Positions 6,894 to 13,280 of a DNA stretch of 16,882 nt are shown here, piece by piece. The notes under the pieces are model-generated. The model was not told where the DNA came from. It was given only the letters and a program-made list of their open reading frames with translations, and made no database searches. The position numbers were made by a program, and so were the translations under genes. How positions within the stretch are numbered: the stretch's first letter is position 1; each line of letters begins with the position of its first letter. This DNA is from an uncultured Wenzhouxiangella sp. Lineage in GTDB: Bacteria > Pseudomonadota > Gammaproteobacteria > Xanthomonadales > Wenzhouxiangellaceae. The stretch is taken from positions 1 through 16,882 of the forward strand of contig CALEIM010000152.1 of NCBI GenBank assembly GCA_937876395.1. The letters are read 5' to 3'.

Positions 6894-7568
6894 TCAGAAT
6901 CCGTTATCCCGATTGGCCTGATCGCTGGCACAGGGAATCGGCAGACGCTGGGAGCCCGGCGAGGCACGCACGATAAAGCGCCATGGCGGCGTCTCTCCGG
7001 CCTTGCCGCGGTAGTCGACCCAGAACTGCGGAACCGTTTCGCGCCGCACTTCCAACTGGGCATCAAAACCCAGCGCGCGGATGCGGCGCTGGCGTTCGCG
7101 CGCGTTGTCGATATTTTCGTACAGGCCCACCGATACGGCATTTTCCAGGCTGCCGCCGGCGACCACGTAGTAGTCGTCAACGTCGCTTTCGGCCAGGCGG
7201 CGAGTCAGCGCCAATGCTTCGCTGCGGCTGCCCGTTGGCAGGTACACCCACCAGCCGCGATCGCGATCTGCGACGGTCTGGCGGGTGTTCAATTCGCTGG
7301 TGAAGGTGATCAGACGATCGACCGCGCGCTGCTGCGCCAGCATCGTCGGCAGCGGGCCGATGGTATAGCAGCCCAATTCATCGGCCAGCGCATCACCGCG
7401 GGCATGGCTGACCAGCTCGGCGCGCGGCAGCGCCGGATCAAGCGGCGGCAGGTCATCGCTGCGCACCGGCTCCGGCGCGCCACCGACGCGGGCGAGCACG
7501 AACAGTGCGGCGTTGACAGTCATCAGCACAAGGGCCACCCAGCGCCAGTTGATCGACTCAAAACTCAT
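6894..7568 (-). CDS. SPOR-domain membrane-anchored protein
   Basis: The 224-residue product has one N-terminal membrane helix (about residues 9-28, 'RWVALVLMTVNAALFVLARV') and a Pro-rich linker. A SPOR-like region follows: 'CYTIGPLPTMLAQQRAVDRL' (67-86), 'WWVYLPTGSRSEALALTRRL' (106-125) and 'AVSVGLYENIDNARERQRRI' (144-163), then 'LGFDAQLEVR'. SPOR domains bind denuded glycan strands of septal peptidoglycan, so a periplasmic role at division sites is the natural guess. ATG 7568 overlaps the coaX stop as ATGA, which indicates translational coupling. The frame stays open upstream, but that part is the coaX region in another frame. C67 and C213 are candidate disulfide partners. Confidence 0.85.
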   Translation of the reverse strand: MSFESINWRWVALVLMTVNAALFVLARVGGAPEPVRSDDLPPLDPALPRAELVSHARGDALADELGCYTIGPLPTMLAQQRAVDRLITFTSELNTRQTVADRDRGWWVYLPTGSRSEALALTRRLAESDVDDYYVVAGGSLENAVSVGLYENIDNARERQRRIRALGFDAQLEVRRETVPQFWVDYRGKAGETPPWRFIVRASPGSQRLPIPCASDQANRDNGF

Positions 7569-8296
7569 TGTCTTGTCAGGCTCAGTCCAAGCAGTACCAG
7601 GTGATCTTCCAGTCGGGCCGGGCGCGGCAGCTCGGCGGCCAGTCTGGCGGCGTCTCCGCCGGTCAGCCACAGGCCGAAGGATTGACCGAGGCTGCGTTCG
7701 GCGGCGTCGATGGCCCGCTCGATGCCACCCAGCGCCAGCATCAGTTCGCCGCGGGCCAGAGCGTCGCCGGTGGCGCGTGCCGGCATGCCAATCGGACCGG
7801 GTTCGGGCAGGCACTGCTGAAGTCCGGGCGCGCGCTCAAACAGGCCCCGCCGGGCGGCGGCCATTCCGGGCATGATCCAGCCCCCCAGATGCTGGCCGGC
7901 GGCGTCCACGATATCGACCGTGATCGCGCTGCCGCAGTCGATCACGACCAGCGCGCTGCGCTGCTGCTGCCACGGCCACTGCATGGCCAGCCAGCGATCG
8001 CAGCCCAGGCCTGGATAGGCCGGGGCGACCGGCAGCGGCCGATCACCGGTGGTGATGATATCGACTTCCATCCCGCGCTGCTCCAGGGCATCCAGCACTG
8101 TTCGACCTGTGGGCGAATGTGGCGATGCGCACACCCTCGCCCGCCGGACATCCGACCCGGCCAGTTCATTCAGCAGCGCGCTCGCCGCGCTTTCATCGGC
8201 CGCCCGGCCGCTGCGCTCACGATCCAGACCGGCATCATCCAGCCAGCCCCACTTGATGCGTGAATGACCGATGTCGATCAGCAGTTCAGTGGACAC
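7565..8296 (-). CDS. coaX: Type III pantothenate kinase CoaX
   Basis: A 243-residue ASKHA-fold kinase that phosphorylates pantothenate in the first step of CoA synthesis. Family motifs: 'LLIDIGHSRIKWG' (5-17), 'GLGCDRWLAM' (96-105, with D100 in the catalytic position), 'VVIDCGSAITVDIVDAAGQHLGGWIMPG' region (117-144) and 'LTGGDA' (211-216). Two family positions are changed: the usual Gly-Asn of DxGN[ST] is Gly-His (H11), and the usual DxGT is DCGS (S123). I chose GTG 8296 because the conserved first strand starts five residues later. It overlaps the birA end by 11 bp. The 66 open codons upstream in this frame are shadow of birA. Confidence 0.93.
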   Translation of the reverse strand: MSTELLIDIGHSRIKWGWLDDAGLDRERSGRAADESAASALLNELAGSDVRRARVCASPHSPTGRTVLDALEQRGMEVDIITTGDRPLPVAPAYPGLGCDRWLAMQWPWQQQRSALVVIDCGSAITVDIVDAAGQHLGGWIMPGMAAARRGLFERAPGLQQCLPEPGPIGMPARATGDALARGELMLALGGIERAIDAAERSLGQSFGLWLTGGDAARLAAELPRPARLEDHLVLLGLSLTRQ

Positions 8297-9263
8297 GAAC
8301 GCTGACCTCGCCGCTGCCAAAGGTGATTGTTTCGGTGCCGCAGCGCAGCAGCAGCTGACCGTGGGCATCGATACCTGAGGCCTGACCGACCTGGTCGGGC
8401 TGACGGTGGCGGATGACGCGCACCTGACGCCCGCGCAGGGCATCGAAATAGTCCCAGCGGGCGCGCTGTTGGGCGGAAAAGCCTTGGGCGGCAAAACGGC
8501 TCAGTTCTGTGGCGAGCGACTCGATCAGGGCCGCGGCCAATGCGTTGCGTCCCGGCATGGGATCGGCGTGCCGGGCGAGTGCAGTCGCCGACTGGCCAAC
8601 CGATTCCAGCACCTGGCCCGAATCGAGATTGATACCGACGCCAACGATCGCCCGGCACGGTCCATCGGCCGCGCCGGCGACCTCAACCAGACAGCCGCCG
8701 AGCTTGGCCTCGCCGCTTGCCTGATCCACGACGGTCAGATCGTTTGGCCACTTGACCCGCACGGCGATCCGGGCACTTTTTTCCAGTGCGTCGGCCGCGG
8801 CCATGCCCACCACCAGACTCAGCGGCGCCAGTTCGGCCAGGCCACGGTCAAAGTGCCAGCCGAGCGACAGATACAGCCCCTGACCCAGCGGCGAGCGCCA
8901 ATCGCGTCCGCGCCGGCCACGTCCGGCGGTCTGGGCTTCGGCCAGCAAGACGGTCGCGTGCGGACTGCCGGCTTCGGCCAGGCGGGCATTGGTCGAATCG
9001 ACCGCGCCGACGACCTCAACGACAATGTCTGCCTTGCCCAGCTCGGCGCGAATGCGTTTGGCGTCCAGCAACTCGCGCGCGCCGGCCGCCAGGCGGTAAC
9101 CGTCGCCGGCCCGGCCTTCAACGTCCAGACCCAGCGCGCGCAGTGCCTGAATGCGTTTCCAGATCGCGGCACGCGTGATGCCCAATGAACTGGCAAGCTC
9201 GGCACCGCTGTGCAGCCGGCCATCAGCCAGACTGGCGTAGAGCTGGTAAAGACCCGGTTTCAT
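8286..9263 (-). CDS. birA: Bifunctional biotin-[acetyl-CoA-carboxylase] ligase / biotin operon repressor BirA
   Basis: A 325-residue protein. The N-terminal winged helix-turn-helix (residues 4-60, 'GAELASSLGITRAAIWKRIQ') is followed by the ligase core: 'VDSTNARL' (88-95), the biotinyl-AMP loop 'GRGRRGR' (114-120), 'KWPNDL' (171-176) and 'VGVGINL' (207-213). A short C-terminal SH3-like domain ends the protein. It biotinylates the carboxylase carrier protein; the wing domain implies repression of biotin genes, perhaps including bioC in this window, though I see no operator there. ATG 9263 was chosen over ATG 9326 because homologues begin here and it avoids a 47-bp overlap with plsY. A GAGGTAG ribosome-binding site lies over the plsY stop. 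Confidence 0.95.
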   Translation of the reverse strand: MKPGLYQLYASLADGRLHSGAELASSLGITRAAIWKRIQALRALGLDVEGRAGDGYRLAAGARELLDAKRIRAELGKADIVVEVVGAVDSTNARLAEAGSPHATVLLAEAQTAGRGRRGRDWRSPLGQGLYLSLGWHFDRGLAELAPLSLVVGMAAADALEKSARIAVRVKWPNDLTVVDQASGEAKLGGCLVEVAGAADGPCRAIVGVGINLDSGQVLESVGQSATALARHADPMPGRNALAAALIESLATELSRFAAQGFSAQQRARWDYFDALRGRQVRVIRHRQPDQVGQASGIDAHGQLLLRCGTETITFGSGEVSVRVH

Positions 9264-9279
9264 GCTGGTTTCTGCTACC

Positions 9280-9918
9280 TCAGCGGCGCTTGAGCAACTG
9301 CGCTCGCTCAAAGCGGTTTTCATCACCCGAGCGCATGCGCGACAGATTGGCTCGATGGGTGAAAATCAGCAGCACGGCCAGGGCGATGGCCAGGGCCCCG
9401 AGCGCATGGGACAACGGGCTGGGCCCGAACAGCCACATGGAAGGCACCAGACTCAGGCCGGCCAGCATGGTGGCGAGGCCCACGTAGCCGCTGCCGATTA
9501 ATGCGACCAGCCAGACCAGCAGCAGCGGCACCAGGCACCACGGCGCGGCCGCGGCGATCACGCCAACCGCGGTGCCGGCTCCCTTGCCGCCACGAAAGCG
9601 GAAAAACAGCGGCCAGATGTGGCCAATAACCGCCGCAAATCCACCCGCCGCCGCCAGAGTGCTGAAATCCAGCGGATCATCGCTGATCCAGGGTCCGATC
9701 TGCGGCAGCAGTCCGGCAGCAATGGCGCCTTTGCCGACGTCAATCACGACCACCGCCAGCGCAAAGCCCCAACCCACGCTGCGCAGCGCATTGGTGCCGC
9801 CGGCGTTGCCCGATCCCAGTGTGCGGATATCAATGCCACGCAGGCGTCCGAGCAACAGGGCGCCGGAAATTGAGCCCAGCAAATAACCGCCCAGGGCGAC
9901 CAGAGTCAGCTCGGCCAT
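9280..9918 (-). CDS. plsY: Glycerol-3-phosphate acyltransferase PlsY
   Basis: A 212-residue multi-pass inner-membrane protein with the three PlsY loop motifs: 'GSGNAGGTNALR' (35-46), 'GHIWPLFFRFRGGKG' with 'GAGTAVGV' (about 99-121), and 'THRANLSRMRSGDENRF' near the C terminus. Family knowledge: it transfers the acyl group of acyl-phosphate to glycerol-3-phosphate to make lysophosphatidic acid. The early glycine motif reads 'LGSISG' rather than the common GSIP; the rest is canonical. It precedes birA by 16 bp, and the glutaredoxin-like gene lies 61 bp upstream on the same strand. Confidence 0.96.
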   Translation of the reverse strand: MAELTLVALGGYLLGSISGALLLGRLRGIDIRTLGSGNAGGTNALRSVGWGFALAVVVIDVGKGAIAAGLLPQIGPWISDDPLDFSTLAAAGGFAAVIGHIWPLFFRFRGGKGAGTAVGVIAAAAPWCLVPLLLVWLVALIGSGYVGLATMLAGLSLVPSMWLFGPSPLSHALGALAIALAVLLIFTHRANLSRMRSGDENRFERAQLLKRR

Positions 9919-9979
9919 GGCAACGCTCCGGCGCGACCGGCGGTGGCCAAATCAGGCTTGACAGTCGCTGTGGGCATTT

Positions 9980-10210
9980 TTAGTCGGCGGCCAGCCGATG
10001 CGCTTGTGAGGCGGTAAATGGCCAGCTCAGCTTTTCACCGCTGGCCGGATTGTGCAACACCGGGATCTTGTCGCCGTAGAGCTCCAGCAGTTTCAGGTCG
10101 GATTCAATATTGACCTTCTCGAAGCGCTTGCCCAGCCCGGCTTCCGCAAGCAGGGCGGCGGCCTTGTCGCACAGGCTGCAGTCAGGGCGGGTATAGAATT
10201 TGAGTTTCAT
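9980..10210 (-). CDS. Glutaredoxin-family small thiol protein (DUF836-like)
   Basis: The 76-residue product has a thioredoxin fold: strand 'MKLKFYTRPDC', active site C11-S-L-C14 followed by a helix, then 'VNIESDLKLLELYGDKIPVLHNP' with the cis-proline of 'IPVL' at P50. 'LSWPF' near the end is typical of the DUF836 glutaredoxin-like group. It is probably cytoplasmic, with no signal peptide, and its substrate is unknown. A TATAAA box (10233-10228, minus strand) lies about 18 bp before the ATG and may be its -10. It is divergent from the M23 peptidase gene and may begin the grx-plsY-birA-coaX-SPOR-ubiA transcript. Confidence 0.88.
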   Translation of the reverse strand: MKLKFYTRPDCSLCDKAAALLAEAGLGKRFEKVNIESDLKLLELYGDKIPVLHNPASGEKLSWPFTASQAHRLAAD

Positions 10211-10293
10211 TGCAAGCTGCCGGCTGTTTTATAAAGGACAGGTCAGTATTCCATTTTTGCGGCGTCGATTCCAGCGCGGCCGCGGGAAAGCGC

Positions 10294-10299
10294 TACACT
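10294..10299 (+). promoter_or_regulatory. Possible -10 box (TACACT) of the M23 peptidase gene
   Basis: TACACT ends 6 bp before the ATG at 10306, and no Shine-Dalgarno sequence precedes that ATG. If the box is used, transcription would begin at or next to the start codon and the mRNA would be leaderless. The -35 region is poor. Confidence 0.35.
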
Positions 10300-10305
10300 G
10301 GCACC

Positions 10306-11259
10306 ATGATTTTTCGCGTATTTTCACGAGTTCTGATCTGGCCGCCATGGTGGGCGCTGGCCGGCGCACTGCTGGCCGGGACGGCGCTTGCCCAGACAAT
10401 CTATATCTGGGAAGACGAAAACGGCATCACCCACTATACCGATCGGCCGCCTGACAGCGAGCAGGATGTCACCACTCAGCGAGCGGTGGCCGAGCCGCAG
10501 GATATTGTCCAGATCCGCAAGACCGGGCCGGATGAGTCGCCGGTATGGTTGTTTGTCAACCGGATTCACGGGCCTGTGACGGTCCGGGTTGCGCTGGCCG
10601 AGGCCGAGAACGTGGTCAGCGAGCCGGAGCTGCCGGCCGAGTTCGTGCTCGGCTCGCTCGAAGAGCGCGAGCTGGTGACGCTGGGCGCTTTCGATGAGCG
10701 CCGTTCCTGGCGCTATCGCTTCCAGACCGAAGCGGTTCCAGGCCGCGTTGGCGCTCAGCATCAGCCGTCTGAGCCCTATCGGCCGCCGTTTGCGCCCGGC
10801 ACCAGCTTTCGCATCGGCCAGGCCTTTGACGGTGAGCACAGTCACGACACGCCGGCCAGCCGGCACGCGGTGGACATTGCCATGCCGATTGGCACGCCGG
10901 TGCACGCCGCCCGCGCAGGCGTGGTCATGGATCTGGCCCGCTATTTTCATGCCTCTGGAGACGATCTCAGGCGCTTTGGCCCGCGTGCCAACTACGTGCG
11001 CATCCTGCACGATGATGGTTCGATGGCGGTCTACGCTCATCTTGATTACGAAGGCGTGGATGTGCGCCTTGGCCAGCAGGTCCGGCGCGGTCAGCGCATT
11101 GGCCGCTCCGGCAATACCGGGTTTTCCACCGGGCCGCATCTGCACTTTGTTGTGCAGGTCAATCGCGGCATGGAGCTGCGCTCCGTGCCATTCGAATTTG
11201 CCGGCCCGGAAGGCAAAGGCCAGCAGCCCGCTTTCGGGCTCGAGTTTGCCGCGCCTTGA
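10306..11259 (+). CDS. Secreted DUF4124 / M23-family (LytM-like) metallopeptidase
   Basis: The 317-residue product begins with a signal peptide (residues 1-29, cleavage after 'GTALA'). A DUF4124 segment follows ('QTIYIWEDENGITHYTDRPP', 30-49), then a middle beta-rich region (80-145) and a C-terminal M23 domain (170-285). 'DIAMPIGTPVHAARAGVVM' (190-208), 'YAHLDYEGVDVRLGQQVRRGQRIGRSGNTG' region and 'GPHLHF' (276-281) are present, giving ligands D190, H278 and H280 with H245. The expected HxxxD is absent: 'RHAVD' puts H187 only three residues before D190, so H178 or H180 in 'GEHSHD' is the likelier zinc ligand. M23 enzymes cut peptidoglycan cross-links, here probably in the periplasm. ATG 10306 was chosen because the signal peptide starts there. 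It is divergent from the glutaredoxin-like gene. Confidence 0.92.
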   Translation: MIFRVFSRVLIWPPWWALAGALLAGTALAQTIYIWEDENGITHYTDRPPDSEQDVTTQRAVAEPQDIVQIRKTGPDESPVWLFVNRIHGPVTVRVALAEAENVVSEPELPAEFVLGSLEERELVTLGAFDERRSWRYRFQTEAVPGRVGAQHQPSEPYRPPFAPGTSFRIGQAFDGEHSHDTPASRHAVDIAMPIGTPVHAARAGVVMDLARYFHASGDDLRRFGPRANYVRILHDDGSMAVYAHLDYEGVDVRLGQQVRRGQRIGRSGNTGFSTGPHLHFVVQVNRGMELRSVPFEFAGPEGKGQQPAFGLEFAAP

Positions 11260-11261
11260 GC

Positions 11262-11306
11262 GGCTGAAAAAGTTTGGGCCGCCTGCCAGGGCGGCCCAGT
11301 TCAGCC
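11262..11306. terminator. Long two-part hairpin between the convergent M23 and LRR genes
   Basis: An inner 9-bp stem, TGGGCCGCC (11275-11283) with GGCGGCCCA (11290-11298), has a 6-base loop. An outer 7-bp stem, GGCTGAA (11262-11268) with TTCAGCC (11300-11306), encloses it. It begins 3 bp after the M23 stop codon. Read on the minus strand it is followed by a T run (CTTTTT, 11271-11266), which lies partly in the outer stem. It may therefore stop transcription from both sides. A smaller hairpin (GTCGGC/GCCGAC, 11313-11331) follows. Nothing else is seen up to 11387. Confidence 0.7.
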
Positions 11307-11387
11307 TGGTCCGTCGGCGTGTCGAGCCGACCTTGTATCTACGATTTCCTAAGCCAGACGATGGTGGTCGATGCAAGCACTCTCGAC

Positions 11388-13136
11388 TTACTCGCCGGCA
11401 TCGAAGTCGTCACAGGGAGGCAGCATCGGGCGGGCCAGGCGCTGCAGTTCATAGTGGCCCGAGCCATACTCTTCGAGTTTGCTTTCCCAGGCGACCGCAG
11501 CGGTACCGTCGTCATAAAATACGAAGCTCAACAGGCCCCACTCGACGTGGTTGACCTCATCGGCATCGAAGGCTGCGCCCCAGTGCCCGCCGAGCGGCTG
11601 GTAGGTCGGAGCAGACATGATCCGCGCGACGACGTCCGGGCCGGGGATGGGTATTCCGATTACGTCTCCAGGCCCTGATTCAAATGTGCCATCGGCAATC
11701 ATCCAGGCCTGCTGATGCGAGCCGTCGGGCTGGTAGGTAAACCAGTAGATTACGGCGCTGTTGTCGGGCAGGGCCTCGATGATAAAGCCCTCGCCCGTGC
11801 GCTCGGGGTTGAACCAGGCGCCGGACCAGGCCATGAAATCGGTTTGCAGTTCGCAGCGGCTGCCGGCAAGTTCGCTGATCCGGGTGTAATCCATGCGGTC
11901 GTGAAGATACGGTATCGGGCACAGGCCGGGGCCGGGCGGTCGATCGGGGTCGGCATGCTCCCAGTCGCCGCAGCCCAGGTGCTCCGCGTAGAGGCGATAC
12001 AGATGGAAGGTGTCGCGGTCGATCCGGTCCATCCGGAAGCTGGCGCTGTCGCGCACAAAGGGATGGTCACCGTCGAAACGCAGGCCGCTGTTGAAGCTGC
12101 CGCGCGTTTCCAGCAGCTCATCCCACTCCAGGTACTGTTCGCCGGCAACGCCAACTTCGAACAGCCACTGCTGCCCGCCCTGGGTATCGAAACCGAAGTG
12201 ATAGAGCAGCGGTGCGCCGGTGTCGAGCAGCATCAGCGAGACGCCCTCGCCGGAACGATCCGGGTGGTACCAGCTTCCGCTGACGTTGGCATCGATGGCG
12301 ACCCGTTCGCGGCCGAGGCACTGATCAAAATCGGCCCCGCCTACGTGACGCTCGGCCACCCACTGGGCGACTTCCGGATCGTTGATCTCGAAATCATTGA
12401 AGCACAGGTCCAGGCCGCCGCCGTGAAAGCCGCCGTCGTTGCGGGCCAGGTTGGACGGGAATATATCATCGCTCAGTTCGGCGCTGAACGGGTTGCCGGC
12501 CAGGAAGAGGTGTCCGGGGACGTTGGGGCTCATGGCTTCAAAGGCGTTGAGATGGCCGGCATCAAGCTGGTTGTCGCCCAGGTCAAGGTGGCGTATCCGC
12601 AGCACGTTCCAGTCTGCCGGCACCGCGCCTTCGAAGGCATTGCCCGACAAGTCAAGATGGGTTGTTGCCGTTATGTCCGGTGGCGGCGTAATGGCGATAT
12701 CGTCGGTCCAGAAATCGGGCAGCGGGCCTTCAAGCTGGTTGCGAGCCAGGTCAACCGATGCGATGCGGAAGGGAAGCGCGGTCAGCGATCCGCTGAGCCG
12801 GTTTTCGCGCAGGTTCAGGCGATCTCTCAGCAGAGCAATCAGGGCCAGGTCGTTGATCGAGCCGGTCAGGTTGTTGGCTGGCAGATTCAGGCCGGAGATG
12901 AAGCCCCCCCACACGCTGTCACATTCCACGCCGTACCAGTCGCAGAAATGCACCTCCGGGTCCAGCCAGCCGTCGCTGTGGACCCAGTCATCGCCGCCGG
13001 TGGCATGGTAGAACTCGGCCAGCTCGTCGCTCGGTGGCGGCGGCGGCGGAGTCAGGGCAAAAGCGGGCAGAGCAAGTGCCAGCAGTGCGATTGCCGCCAG
13101 CAGGCGGGCCGGATTAATTGTTTGATTGCAGTTCAC
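11388..13136 (-). CDS. Secreted leucine-rich-repeat protein with two C-terminal 'W-[YF]-x-P-x-R-[ST]-GEG' modules
   Basis: The 582-residue product starts with a signal peptide (1-28, 'LLALALPAFA') and a proline run. A plant-like LRR N-terminal cap follows ('LAEFYHATGGDDWVHSDGW', 39-57; 'CDWYGVECD', 65-73), then about six to seven irregular LRRs (80-240, 'LNLPANNLTGSI', 'LNLRENRLSGSL', 'HLDLSGNAFEGAVP') and a Cys-containing cap (244-273). The C-terminal half holds two related modules: 'GSWYHPDRSGEGVSL' (287-301) and 'GAWFNPERTGEGFIIE' (439-454). Each is followed by a Y/W-F-x-[YF]-[DQ] strand and a 'Q-x-W' motif. I know this sort of module only from uncharacterised secreted proteins. GTG 13136 is preceded by GAGGG at a good distance. 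An extracellular binding role is inferred. Function is unknown. Confidence 0.85.
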   Translation of the reverse strand: MNCNQTINPARLLAAIALLALALPAFALTPPPPPPSDELAEFYHATGGDDWVHSDGWLDPEVHFCDWYGVECDSVWGGFISGLNLPANNLTGSINDLALIALLRDRLNLRENRLSGSLTALPFRIASVDLARNQLEGPLPDFWTDDIAITPPPDITATTHLDLSGNAFEGAVPADWNVLRIRHLDLGDNQLDAGHLNAFEAMSPNVPGHLFLAGNPFSAELSDDIFPSNLARNDGGFHGGGLDLCFNDFEINDPEVAQWVAERHVGGADFDQCLGRERVAIDANVSGSWYHPDRSGEGVSLMLLDTGAPLLYHFGFDTQGGQQWLFEVGVAGEQYLEWDELLETRGSFNSGLRFDGDHPFVRDSASFRMDRIDRDTFHLYRLYAEHLGCGDWEHADPDRPPGPGLCPIPYLHDRMDYTRISELAGSRCELQTDFMAWSGAWFNPERTGEGFIIEALPDNSAVIYWFTYQPDGSHQQAWMIADGTFESGPGDVIGIPIPGPDVVARIMSAPTYQPLGGHWGAAFDADEVNHVEWGLLSFVFYDDGTAAVAWESKLEEYGSGHYELQRLARPMLPPCDDFDAGE

Positions 13137-13172
13137 GATCAACGCCCTCGCTTGGGACTGAATGTAATTTCG

Positions 13173-13178
13173 ATCATA
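13173..13178 (-). promoter_or_regulatory. Possible -10 box (TATGAT) of the LRR gene
   Basis: TATGAT on the minus strand lies 36 bp before the GTG start of the LRR gene, in the 144-bp divergent gap shared with prfC. No good -35 box is seen at the usual distance, so an activator may be involved. Confidence 0.35.
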
Positions 13179-13246
13179 CCATCGGGATTGTCGCCGAGTC
13201 GTTAACGGGCTGTAACTTGCGAGCGTGGTAAAGCGGGCTCTCACCG

Positions 13247-13252
13247 TATAAT
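13247..13252 (+). promoter_or_regulatory. Probable -10 box (TATAAT) of prfC
   Basis: A perfect TATAAT sits 28 bp before the prfC ATG. The -35 region is weak: TTGCGA at 13217-13222 is 24 bp away, beyond the usual 16-18. A start near 13259 would give a leader of about 20 nt, and no clear Shine-Dalgarno sequence is in it. Confidence 0.5.
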
Positions 13253-13280
13253 GACGCGCCTGTCCTACAAGTCCTGATGT

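Noticed and set aside
6015..7604. A 529-codon plus-strand open frame opposite ubiA and the SPOR gene
   Set aside because: It runs against two well-supported genes, is rich in Gln, Gly and His, and shows no known family pattern.
9958..9987. TTGACA followed 17 bp later by TAGTCG on the plus strand, as a promoter
   Set aside because: The -10 is poor and it would only drive antisense RNA into the glutaredoxin-like gene.
11715..13205. A 496-codon plus-strand open frame opposite the LRR gene
   Set aside because: The minus strand has a signal peptide, LRR and repeated modules; the plus frame is a Val/Gly/Gln-rich shadow.
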